Source: JAHFUS01 sp035689115
Lineage (GTDB): Bacteria > Actinomycetota > Acidimicrobiia > Acidimicrobiales > GCA-2861595
NCBI GenBank assembly: GCA_035689115.1
Contig: DASSMA010000082.1
Coordinates: 1-64,000, forward strand
Direction of reading: 5' to 3'
DNA: 64,000 bases
Positions 1 to 8,085 of the stretch are shown here, piece after piece. Positions within the stretch are counted from its first letter, which is position 1. Each line of letters starts with the position of its first letter. The notes under the pieces were generated by a model. That model worked only from the letters and a program-made list of their open reading frames with translations, was not told the origin of the DNA and did no database searches. The position numbers were made by a program, and so were the translations under genes.

Positions 1-425
1 AGGGAAGGCGCCGGCAAGGGGGCCGCCCCGCCGAGCAAATGAGACAGCGAGCGGCCCGCCGGGGCCTGGACCGAGGCCGATCCGAGCCGTGAGGCGAGGA
101 AGCGCTGCGGAGCGCAGCGCAGCAGCGCGTTCGGACCGAGGGAAGGCGCCGGCAAGGGGCCGCCCCGCCGAGCAGATGAGACAGCGAGCGGCCCGCCGGG
201 GCCTGGACCGAGGCCGATCCGAGCCGTGAGGCGAGGAAGCGCTGCGGAGCAGCGCGTCGGACCGAGGGAAGGCGCCGGCAAGGGGGCCGCCCCGCCGAGC
301 AGATGAGACAGCGGGCGGCCCGCCGGGGCCTGGACGAGGGCGGATCCGAGCCGTCAGGCGAGGAAGCGCTGCGGAGCAGCGCGTGCGGACCGAGGGAAGG
401 CGCCGGCAAGAGGGCCGCCCCGCCG
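1..425. repeat. Tandem repeat array, units of 126-138 bp
   Basis: Three full units and the start of a fourth are visible, beginning near positions 1, 139, 265 and 393 with the shared start agggaaggcgccggcaag. Each carries an identical stretch around gagcggcccgccggggcc and ends in gaggaagcgctgcgg. Unit one is about 12 bp longer because of a short internal cagcg-type duplication. Copies are close to identical, so the expansion looks recent. The array probably extends left of the window. No convincing gene lies in it; the open frame of the next gene runs back into the last unit but its real start is probably outside. Confidence 0.85.
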
Positions 426-451
426 AGCCGGTGAATCGGTACCGTCGACCC

Positions 452-1049
452 ATGCTGCTCGTGCCGCCCCGCGCCGAGCTGGGCCGGCGGATGGCCCGGC
501 TGCTGCCGGGCCTGGTCCTGATGGGGGTCGGCCTGGCCGCCCAGGTGCGGGCCGACCTGGGGCTCGGGCCGTGGGAGGCGCTCCACCAGGGCATCGCCCG
601 TCACACGGGAATACCGATCGGGCGGGTGGGGATCCTGGTGGGCGTCGTCGTCCTGCTGGGGTGGATCCCCCTGCGCCAGCGGCCGGGGCTGGGCACGCTG
701 TGCAACGTCGTGCTCATCGGCGTCGTGATCGACGCCGTGCTCGGCCTCACGCCCGAGCAGCACGCCCTGGCCACCCGCATTCCCCTCCTGGCCGGTGGCA
801 TCCTGCTGGTGGGCCTGGGATCGGGCCTCTACATCGGCGCCGGCCTGGGCCCCGGCCCGAGGGACGGCCTCATGACCGGCCTGGCGGCGAGGGGCCACAA
901 CCTGGCCCTCGTCCGCACCCTCATCGAGGTGACCGCCCTGTGCGCCGGCTGGGCGCTGGGCGGCACCGTCGGCGTCGGGACGGTGGCCTTCGCGGTGGGC
1001 ATCGGGCCCCTCGTCCAGCTGTTCCTCGGCAGGCTGACGATGCCGGTCC

Positions 1050-1069
<20 letters not shown>
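452..1069 (+). CDS. YczE/YitT-like integral membrane protein
   Basis: A protein of about 205 residues with a basic N-terminus and about five hydrophobic segments. The opening MARLLPGLVLMGVGLA followed by DLGLGPWEALHQGIA matches the YczE/YyaS family, membrane proteins of unknown transport role; a second glycine-rich GLGPGPRDGLMTGL segment is the internal repeat typical of that fold. I chose the ATG at 452 because an upstream GTG at 383 lies in the repeat array and would add a charged, low-complexity stretch; the ribosome-binding site is poor for either. The last 20 bp overlap the convergent end of mtnA. The function is not known; family assignment is fairly secure. Confidence 0.75.
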
Positions 1070-2029
<960 letters not shown>

Positions 2030-2033
<4 letters not shown>

Positions 2034-2077
2034 CTGCGCACCAGCCCCTCGGGCTGTCGCACCGGCGAGTTGCCCAT
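2030..2077 (-). CDS. Possible 15-residue coupled leader peptide upstream of mtnA
   Basis: An ATG at 2077 is preceded by GGGAGG with a 7-nt spacer and opens a 15-codon frame, MGNSPVRQPEGLVRR, whose TGA overlaps the mtnA GTG start. The layout suggests translation enters here after the RuBisCO-like gene and is handed on to mtnA. The ribosome-binding site sits in the hairpin described at 2079-2099. No homologue is recognised; it may be only a coupling device, or mtnA may initiate independently. Confidence 0.4.
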
Positions 2078-2100
2078 GGACCGGCCTCCCGGGCCGGTCA
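2072..2100 (-). repeat. Hairpin / Shine-Dalgarno / ATG cassette, copy 1
   Basis: The 29 nt are identical to 49217-49245. Read on the minus strand, the element holds the upstream gene's TGA, a perfect 8-bp hairpin (GACCGGCC, loop CGGGA, GGCCGGTC; 2079-2099) and then ATGGGC. GGGAGG in the loop and 3' arm lies 7 nt before the ATG, so the hairpin can hide or display a ribosome-binding site. Here it links the RuBisCO-like gene to the mtnA leader. Confidence 0.8.
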
Positions 2101-3102
2101 CCGCAGCGCCTCGCAGGTGGCCCGCACGCCGGCCTCCACGCCACCGGGATGGCGGTAGGCCGCCGACCCGAGCAGCAACAGGAGGCCGTCCCCGCCGGCC
2201 CGTTCGGCCTGGGCCCGGGCGTTGTCGGGCCCGACGCCCCCGCCGACGATCGCCACCGCCGGGAGGACGCCCTCCACCGGCCGGCGCACGGCGTCGAGCT
2301 GGGCGGCCACGTCGGCGTCGGTGTCGAACAGCTTCCCGCCGAACGCCCCCACCAGCACGTAGTCGGCGCCCGCCAGCCGGGTGAGCAGCGAGACCACGGC
2401 GCCCGACACGCCGAAGCGCTCGTTGCGCACCCACGGCCCCGACCCGACCCGGTGGGCCAGGATGGGGACCCCGAGGCCGGCGTCCCGCAGGGCCCGCACG
2501 GCGTCGAGGCCGGCTGTGAAGGCGTTGACCATCACACCGGTGGCGCCCAGCTCGACCGCCCGCAGGGCCCGGTCGACAAGCCGCTCCACCGGCCCGGTGA
2601 CGTTGGCGCAGTAGGTGATCGACGGATCGAGGGCACCGGCGACCGCCCGCACCCGATCCTCGAGCGGGCACCAGTCGGGGTCGCCCATGAGCTCGTCGTC
2701 CTTCACCAGCCGGGCCCCGCCGGCGGCCAGCGAGGCGGCGACCGCCGCCACCTCGGCCGGTCGCAGCCCCAGCGACGGCTTCACGATGGCCCCCACCCGC
2801 ACGCCGCCGAACGCCGGCACCGCCGGCCCCGGCAGCTGGCCCGCCGGCAGGGCGAGGTCGACCAGCCGGCACCGGGTGAAGGTGCGGTCCTCCACCCCCT
2901 CCCCCGCCACCAGCGACGACAGGAGCATGGGCAGGTTGCGCCCCCAGTTGCCCTCCGGGAACTCGAGGACGGCCCGCCCGCCCTCCTCCGACACCACCCG
3001 CCCCCGCACGAAGTCGGGGCCCTCGGGCATGCCGAGGGACTCCTCCAGGGCGAACGCCGCCGCCGCCCCGTGCGGCTCCAGCTCGTAGGTGGCCCGGATC
3101 AT
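2098..3102 (-). CDS. RuBisCO-like protein (form IV), probably methylthio-sugar metabolism
   Basis: A 334-residue member of the RuBisCO large-chain superfamily, well short of the usual 400-475. The barrel begins near residue 103 with GAIVKPSLGLRP (equivalent of Lys175 retained, of Lys177 changed to Ser), then GGARLVKDDE (Lys134, the carbamylated lysine, and Asp136/Glu137 kept), AHRVG (His217) and GGKLFD (loop-6 Lys257 kept). The SGG phosphate motif has become GGG near 287. The N-terminal domain is cut by about 50 residues. It lies between ahcY and mtnA, so a role as DK-MTP-1-P enolase or a methylthioribulose-1-phosphate isomerase-type enzyme is plausible; the exact reaction cannot be read from sequence. 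CO2 fixation is unlikely: N-terminal active-site residues appear lost and no phosphoribulokinase is nearby. Confidence 0.85.
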   Translation of the reverse strand: MIRATYELEPHGAAAAFALEESLGMPEGPDFVRGRVVSEEGGRAVLEFPEGNWGRNLPMLLSSLVAGEGVEDRTFTRCRLVDLALPAGQLPGPAVPAFGGVRVGAIVKPSLGLRPAEVAAVAASLAAGGARLVKDDELMGDPDWCPLEDRVRAVAGALDPSITYCANVTGPVERLVDRALRAVELGATGVMVNAFTAGLDAVRALRDAGLGVPILAHRVGSGPWVRNERFGVSGAVVSLLTRLAGADYVLVGAFGGKLFDTDADVAAQLDAVRRPVEGVLPAVAIVGGGVGPDNARAQAERAGGDGLLLLLGSAAYRHPGGVEAGVRATCEALR

Positions 3103-3110
3103 GCCGATCC

Positions 3111-3149
3111 CGAGTACATCGCCCTCGGAATCCGAGGGCTATGTACTCG
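3111..3149. terminator. Long inverted repeat between ahcY and the RuBisCO-like gene
   Basis: Two 18-nt arms (3111-3128 and 3132-3149) pair with one mismatch around a 3-nt loop; outer stem GAGTACAT/ATGTACTC, inner stem GCCCTCGG/CCGAGGGC. It lies 6 nt after the ahcY stop and about 9 nt before the RuBisCO-like ATG, so it could attenuate transcription or cover the next ribosome-binding site. There is no strong T tract. Its outer stem resembles the hairpin at 28396-28438. Confidence 0.75.
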
Positions 3150-3155
3150 AAAGAA

Positions 3156-4415
3156 TCAGGTGCCGACGGTCCAGGAGGACAGGTACTCCTCCTGGGCCGG
3201 CGTGAGGCGGTCGACGGACACGCCCATGCTGGCCAGCTTGAGCCGGGCGACCTCCTTGTCGATCTCCACGGGCACGTCGTAGACGCCCTTCTCCAGGCCG
3301 GCGGCGTGCTGGACGACCCACTCGGCCACGAGGGCCTGGTTGGCGAAGCTCATGTCCATCACGGCGGCCGGGTGGCCCTCGGCGGCGCCCAGGTTCACCA
3401 GGCGGCCCTCGGCCACGACCAGCACCCGGCGGTCGCCGTCGACCAGGAACTCCTCGACGAACGGGCGCACCTCCCGCCGGCGGTCGCCGGCGGCGGCGGC
3501 CAGGCCGATCAGGTCGATCTCGATGTCGAAGTGGCCGGAGTTGGCGAGGATGGCGCCGTCGCGCATGCGGGCGAAGTGCTCGGGGCGGAGGACGTCGCGG
3601 TTGCCGGTGACGGTGATGAAGATGTCGCCCTCGGGCGCCGCCTCCTCCATGGTGACGACCCGGAAGCCGTCCATCACCGCCTCGAGGGCCCGCAGGGGGT
3701 CGATCTCGGTGACGTAGACCTGGGCGCCCATGCCTCGCGCCCGGCTGGCGACGCCCTTGCCGCAGTAGCCGTAGCCGGCCACGACGACCCGCCTGCCGGC
3801 CAGCAGCACGTTGGTGGCCCGGATGATGCCGTCGAGGGTGGACTGCCCGGTGCCGTAGCGGTTGTCGAACATGTGCTTCGTGTCGGCGTCGTTGACGGCC
3901 ACGATCGGGAAGCGCAGGGCGCCGTCGGCCTGCATGGCCCGCAGCCGGATGACGCCGGTGGTGGTCTCCTCGGTGCCGGCCAGGACCTCGCCCACCTGGT
4001 CGGGCCGGTTCTGGTGCAGCCGGGAGACGAGGTCGCAGCCGTCGTCCATGGTGAGCTGGGGGTGCTGGTCCAGCACGGCGTCGATGTGGCGGAAATAGGT
4101 GTCCGAGTCCTCGCCCTTGATGGCGTACACGTTCATGGCCTCGTCGCGCACCAGGGCGGCGGTGACGTCGTCCTGGGTGGAGAGGGGGTTCGAGGCGCAC
4201 ACGTTCACCTCCGCCCCGCCGGCCTGGAGGGTGCGCAGCAGGTTCGCCGTCTCGGTGGTGACGTGCAGGCAGGCGGCGATGCGGATGCCCTCGAGGGGCC
4301 GCTCCTTGGCGAAGCGCTCGCGGATGGACGCCAGTACCGGCATGTGGGTGTCGGCCCAGTCGATCCGCTGCCGGCCGAGATCGGCCAGCGCCGGGTCGGC
4401 GATGTCGTGTGCCAT
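3156..4415 (-). CDS. ahcY: S-adenosylhomocysteine hydrolase
   Basis: Reversibly cleaves S-adenosylhomocysteine to adenosine and homocysteine, relieving product inhibition of methyltransferases. The 419-residue cytosolic protein shows HVTTETANL, EETTTGV, NDADTKHMFDNRYGTGQS, the NAD-binding VAGYGYCGKGVA loop and NSGHFDIEI. It ends EYLSSWTVGT, so it is of the shorter archaeal/Thermotoga-like type without the extra segment and KYRY tail of the long form. It starts 7 nt after the isomerase gene stop, clearly in one operon, leaving no room for a SAH riboswitch. Downstream come the RuBisCO-like protein and mtnA, grouping two branches of SAM by-product recycling. Confidence 0.95.
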   Translation of the reverse strand: MAHDIADPALADLGRQRIDWADTHMPVLASIRERFAKERPLEGIRIAACLHVTTETANLLRTLQAGGAEVNVCASNPLSTQDDVTAALVRDEAMNVYAIKGEDSDTYFRHIDAVLDQHPQLTMDDGCDLVSRLHQNRPDQVGEVLAGTEETTTGVIRLRAMQADGALRFPIVAVNDADTKHMFDNRYGTGQSTLDGIIRATNVLLAGRRVVVAGYGYCGKGVASRARGMGAQVYVTEIDPLRALEAVMDGFRVVTMEEAAPEGDIFITVTGNRDVLRPEHFARMRDGAILANSGHFDIEIDLIGLAAAAGDRRREVRPFVEEFLVDGDRRVLVVAEGRLVNLGAAEGHPAAVMDMSFANQALVAEWVVQHAAGLEKGVYDVPVEIDKEVARLKLASMGVSVDRLTPAQEEYLSSWTVGT

Positions 4416-4422
4416 GTGGGTG

Positions 4423-5463
4423 TCAGCCCTCCTGAAGTCGTTGTTTCAGCTCGTCGAGCGCCGGTACCGGCCCGGGGTCGATCCCCTCGGCGGCGGCCAG
4501 CTCCAGCGACACGAAGTCGCCGATGAGGATGAGGTCGAGCAGCTGGGCCAGGTCTCCCTCGCCCTCGGCCCACAGCTCCTCGATCCCGACGACCACCTCG
4601 CGCACCAGCTCGTTGGCCAGCTCGAACCGGCGGCTCACCTGCGGGTGCTCGCTCTCGTGGCGGAGGTCGACGATCGTGATCAGCTGACGGGTGACGTCGC
4701 CGTGCTGGCCCCAGCCCTGGATCTCGTTGTGGCACAGCTCGGGGTAGACGGACGAGAACGCCGGCGCCTTGGCGTTCTCGTTGATCTGCGTCCGCCAGCG
4801 GTTGGCCGCCGCCACGCCCAGCTGGCCGGCGGAGTGGACGAGCGGGATGGTGCGGCCGATGCGGCGGGCGATCTCGCGGGCCGGGCCCTGGCCGGCGACC
4901 AGCTGGTCGCGCCGGCGCTTGAGCTGCTCCACCGCCAGCTCGATCCACTGGGAGGCGCCGGGGAACAGGCCGACCTGCTCGAGCACCACCAGCGGCGGTA
5001 TGGCCATGGCGCCCAGGGCGGTGCGGGGCTGGGGAAGCCGCGGGACCTGGATGACCGGCGCGCCCCACGACATCGCCATCTTCTCCAGCTGCCCGCCGTT
5101 GGTGACGGCCACCACCCGGGCGCCCTGCACGGCCGCCTCGCCGACCGATTCGACCGTCTCGGAGGTGTTGCCGGAGAACGACACGGCGAACACCAGCGAG
5201 CCCTCGCCCACGAACGCCGGCAGCGTGTAGGACTTCACGACGACCACCGGCACCGACATGAACGGGCCGGCGGTGGCGAGCAGCACGTCGCCGGCGACCC
5301 CGCTGCCGCCCATGCCGATGACCACCACGTTCTCGATCTCGGAGCGCTCGGGCAGGCCGTCGAGGTCGGCCGCCGAGTCGAGGGCGTCCTCCACCTGCTC
5401 GGGCAGGCTGGCCGTGGCCTCCCAGATGCCCAGCGTGTCGAGCCGCTCCCCCGTCGACGTCAT
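4423..5463 (-). CDS. SIS-domain phosphoglucose/phosphomannose isomerase
   Basis: Predicted to interconvert fructose 6-phosphate with glucose 6-phosphate and/or mannose 6-phosphate. The 346-residue protein has the SIS motif VVIGMGGSGVAGDV near 45-58, VSFSGNTSETVES near 95 and the ENAKAPAFSSVYPELCHNE active-site segment near 233, the hallmark of the bifunctional PGI/PMI family. Its ATG overlaps the stop of the Trm112-like gene (ATGA), and ahcY follows 7 nt downstream. Position between manB and ahcY parallels the mycobacterial Rv3256c neighbourhood, supporting a job in GDP-mannose supply. Confidence 0.85.
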   Translation of the reverse strand: MTSTGERLDTLGIWEATASLPEQVEDALDSAADLDGLPERSEIENVVVIGMGGSGVAGDVLLATAGPFMSVPVVVVKSYTLPAFVGEGSLVFAVSFSGNTSETVESVGEAAVQGARVVAVTNGGQLEKMAMSWGAPVIQVPRLPQPRTALGAMAIPPLVVLEQVGLFPGASQWIELAVEQLKRRRDQLVAGQGPAREIARRIGRTIPLVHSAGQLGVAAANRWRTQINENAKAPAFSSVYPELCHNEIQGWGQHGDVTRQLITIVDLRHESEHPQVSRRFELANELVREVVVGIEELWAEGEGDLAQLLDLILIGDFVSLELAAAEGIDPGPVPALDELKQRLQEG

Positions 5464-5705
5464 GGCTGGTCGGGCTCGAACGTGGGGTGGACGCCGTCGG
5501 CGGACGCCTTCGCCAGCAGCCGGTCGTGCTCGGCGTCGTCGACCGTCTCCGCCTCGTCGATCAGCATCACGGGGATGTCGTCGCGGACGGCGTAGCGCCG
5601 CTTGAGGCGGGGGTTGTAGAGGGCCTGCTCGTCCTCGAAGTACAGCAGCGGGCCCTTGTCCTCGGGGCAGGCGAGGATGTCGAGCAGCAGCGGGTCGAGC
5701 GCCAT
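5460..5705 (-). CDS. Trm112-family small zinc-binding-like protein
   Basis: An 81-residue protein starting MALDPLLLDILACPEDKGPL, the signature of the UPF0434/Trm112 (YcaR) family, followed by the conserved YNPRLKRRYAVRDDIPVMLIDEA. In eukaryotes and archaea Trm112 activates methyltransferases; bacterial members are uncharacterised. Only one of the usual metal-binding cysteines is evident, so zinc binding is doubtful. It heads the coupled group with the isomerase and ahcY, and an SAH producer/activator next to ahcY is an attractive but unproven link. Confidence 0.85.
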   Translation of the reverse strand: MALDPLLLDILACPEDKGPLLYFEDEQALYNPRLKRRYAVRDDIPVMLIDEAETVDDAEHDRLLAKASADGVHPTFEPDQP

Positions 5706-5707
5706 CT

Positions 5708-5978
5708 CAGTGCTCCATCCCGTGGATCAGGTGGATGTGTCGCCGAGCGCTCGGCGTCGCCGGCAAGGCGGACCTCGTGCCGCGAAAGGGAACCACGGCG
5801 ATGTTCGCTGCGGGCTTCGGCATCGGTGCGAGTTCGCCCGAGGTTTCGAACATCGCCGTGGTTCCCTTTCGCGGCACGAGGCGAGATCGCCTTGCGCAAT
5901 CTCGGCGAGGACCAACGCCGCCGGCGGCGGCGAGAGCCGGCGAGACACCACAAGGATTCGCGGGATGGTGCACTAGTG
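5708..5978. repeat. Giant imperfect palindrome filling the manB-Trm112 intergenic region
   Basis: A perfect 35-bp inverted repeat (5773-5807 and 5847-5881) surrounds a 39-nt loop. Outside it the similarity continues imperfectly: caaggcg on both sides, then gtgtcgccgag against gtgtctcgccgg, and agtgctccatcccg near 5709 against agtgcaccatcccg read back from about 5978. The arms therefore cover practically the whole gap and the end of manB. No protein is encoded. It could be a MITE-like insertion or an inverted duplication of a leader, and would form a very strong RNA hairpin in the manB-to-Trm112 direction. Confidence 0.85.
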
Positions 5979-7316
5979 CTCCTCGCCCCGCAGCAGCGCG
6001 CGCACCTCGGCCACGTGGGCGTCGCACTCCGTCCTCGTGCGGGCCTCGAGGTTCAGCCGCAGCAGCGGCTCGGTGTTGGAGGGGCGCAGGTTGAACCACC
6101 AGTCCCCGTGGTCGATGGTGAGGCCGTCGGTGCGGTCCTGGTCGGCGCCGGCGTGGACCGCCGCCACCCGCTCGATGACCGCGCGCGGGTCGTCGACCCG
6201 GGTGTTGATCTCGCCCGACATGGCGTAGCGCTCGAAGGGCCGGCGCAGCTCGGAGAGCGGCACGCCGGCCTTGCCCAGCAGCTCGAGCACGACGACGGCG
6301 GCGATGAGCCCCGAGTCGGCCCGGTAATTGTCCCGGAAGTAGTAGTGGCCGGAGTGCTCGCCGCCGAAGACGGCGCCCGTGTCGGCCATCACCGCCTTGA
6401 TGAACGAGTGGCCGACCCGGGTGCGCACCGGCGTGCCGCCGTTCTCCCGGATTACCTCGGGCACCGCCTTGGAACAGATGAGGTTGTGGATGACAGTGGC
6501 GCCCGGGTGCTTCTCGAGCATGGCTTTGGCCACCATGGCCGTCGTGGTGGATCCCGACACCGGCTCGGCCTTCTCGTCGACCAGGAACACCCGGTCGGCG
6601 TCGCCGTCGAAGGCGAGGCCCACGTCGGCGCCGCTGTCGAGCACCCTCGCCTGGAGATCCTTCAGGTTCTCGGACTGGATGGGGTCGGGCGGGTGGTTGG
6701 GGAAGGAGCCGTCGAGGTCGCCGTACATGACCTCCAGGTCGTAGGGCAGGCCGTCGAACACCCGGGGGGCGACCAGCCCGCCCATGCCGTTGCCCGCGTC
6801 GGCCACCACCTTGAGCGGGCGCAGTGCGGCCACGTCGACGAAGGAGCGCACGTGGACGGCGTAGTCGCCCACCAGGTCGACACTGCGCGACGAGCCGGGG
6901 GCGGCGGCCGGGGGCGGCGGGTCGGTGACCATGGCCTTGATCTGCGCCAGCCCGGTGTCCTCGCCCACCGGCCGGGCGCCGGCCAGGCACAGCTTCACGC
7001 CGTTGTACCGGGCCGGGTTGTGCGACGCGGTGAACATGGCGCCGGGGGCGTCGAGCCGGCCGGCGGCGAAGTACACGAGATCGGTGGAGGCCAGCCCCAG
7101 GTCGACCACGTCGACCCCCTGGCCGAGCACCCCCTCGGCGAACGCCTGGGACAGCTCCTGGCCGGACTGCCGCATGTCGCGCGCCATGAGCACGGCCGGC
7201 GCCCCGGCGAAGGTGGCGAAGGCGGCGCCGATGCGCCGGCACACCTCGGCGTCGAGCTCGTCGGGGACGACCCCCCGGACGTCGTACGCCTTGAAGATCG
7301 TGTCGAGGGACGCCAT
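5973..7316 (-). CDS. manB: Phosphomannomutase/phosphoglucomutase
   Basis: Interconverts hexose 6-phosphates and 1-phosphates, feeding GDP-mannose or UDP-glucose synthesis. Starting at MASLDTIFKAYDVRG (ATG 7316) the protein is 447 residues with all four family signatures: TASHNPARYNGVK (phosphoserine loop), FDGDADRVFLVD (metal loop), GEHSGHYYFRD (sugar loop) and RPSNTEPLLRLN (phosphate loop). An upstream ATG at 7529 would add a Thr/Ser-rich tail antisense to the divergent glycosyltransferase and is rejected. Gene order with the SIS isomerase and ahcY favours a mannose-directed role, but specificity is not fixed by sequence. Confidence 0.92.
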   Translation of the reverse strand: MASLDTIFKAYDVRGVVPDELDAEVCRRIGAAFATFAGAPAVLMARDMRQSGQELSQAFAEGVLGQGVDVVDLGLASTDLVYFAAGRLDAPGAMFTASHNPARYNGVKLCLAGARPVGEDTGLAQIKAMVTDPPPPAAAPGSSRSVDLVGDYAVHVRSFVDVAALRPLKVVADAGNGMGGLVAPRVFDGLPYDLEVMYGDLDGSFPNHPPDPIQSENLKDLQARVLDSGADVGLAFDGDADRVFLVDEKAEPVSGSTTTAMVAKAMLEKHPGATVIHNLICSKAVPEVIRENGGTPVRTRVGHSFIKAVMADTGAVFGGEHSGHYYFRDNYRADSGLIAAVVVLELLGKAGVPLSELRRPFERYAMSGEINTRVDDPRAVIERVAAVHAGADQDRTDGLTIDHGDWWFNLRPSNTEPLLRLNLEARTRTECDAHVAEVRALLRGEEH

Positions 7317-7383
7317 GTGGACCGGCAGCCTAGTGCCGCGGGCCCCCGGGGCTGCCCCCGCAGGCCATAGTGGAGGAATCCCC

Positions 7384-8085
7384 TTGATCTCCGTCGTCAT
7401 GCCGGCCTTCAACGAAGCCGAGTTCCTCGAACCCGCCGTCCGCGAGGTGGTGGACGGGCTGGCCGCCAGGGGCCGCGACGCCGAGGTCGTGGTGGTGGAG
7501 AACGGCTCCGTCGACGGGACGGCCGTCATCGCCCGCCGGCTGGCCGACGAGGTGCCCTCGGTGCGCGCCCTCTCCCTGCCCGACCCCGACTACGGCAGCG
7601 CCCTGCGGGCCGGCTTCCTGGCCGCCACCGGGGAGATGGTGGCCAACTTCGACGTCGACTACTACGACCTGGACTTCCTCGACGCCGCCGTGAAGACGAT
7701 GGCCGACGGCGGGCCGGTGATCATCGTGGGCAGCAAGCGGGCCGAGGGGGCCGACGATCAGCGGGCCTGGCCCCGCCGGCTGGTGACGTCAGTGTTCACC
7801 CTCGTCCTCCGCCGAGGCTTCGGCCTCCACGTCTCGGACACCCACGGCATGAAGGTCATGCGGCGCCAGGAGCTGCTGCCCGTCGTCGAGCGGTGCCGGC
7901 TCGGCACCGACCTGTTCGACACCGAGCTGGTGCTCCGCGCGGAGCGGGCTGGGCTCGCCGTCGCCGACGTCCCCGTCGCCGTCCGGGAGACCCGCCCATC
8001 GAGGAGCCCAATCCTCCGGCGCGCCCTGCGGACGGTACGGGGGCTCGCCCGACTCCGCCTCGCCCTCTGGCGCGACCCCCGCTGA
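7384..8085 (+). CDS. Family 2 glycosyltransferase (dolichol-phosphate-mannose-synthase-like)
   Basis: A 233-residue cytosolic GT-A enzyme. It begins ISVVMPAFNEAEFLEPAVRE, has VVVVENGSVDGTAVIARR, an NFDVDYYD metal-binding region in place of the usual DAD/DxD, and ends in a basic RRALRTVRGLARLRLALWR tail; no C-terminal membrane domain. The TTG at 7384 is chosen because GGAGG lies 7 nt upstream (7372-7376); an in-frame ATG at 7399 would cut into the first strand. It is divergent from manB with a 67-nt gap, consistent with use of a mannose donor. Its last 297 bp are overlapped antisense by the next gene. Confidence 0.82.
   Translation: MISVVMPAFNEAEFLEPAVREVVDGLAARGRDAEVVVVENGSVDGTAVIARRLADEVPSVRALSLPDPDYGSALRAGFLAATGEMVANFDVDYYDLDFLDAAVKTMADGGPVIIVGSKRAEGADDQRAWPRRLVTSVFTLVLRRGFGLHVSDTHGMKVMRRQELLPVVERCRLGTDLFDTELVLRAERAGLAVADVPVAVRETRPSRSPILRRALRTVRGLARLRLALWRDPR

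Noticed and set aside
1..425. Repeats as a CRISPR array
   Set aside because: Units are contiguous 126-138 bp copies without short repeats and unique spacers, and no cas gene is near.
2098..3102. Carbon-fixing RuBisCO
   Set aside because: Length, loss of Lys177 and SGG equivalents, short N-terminal domain, no phosphoribulokinase or small subunit, and methionine-salvage neighbours.
4416..4422. SAH or SAM riboswitch ahead of ahcY
   Set aside because: Only 7 nt separate ahcY from the preceding gene.
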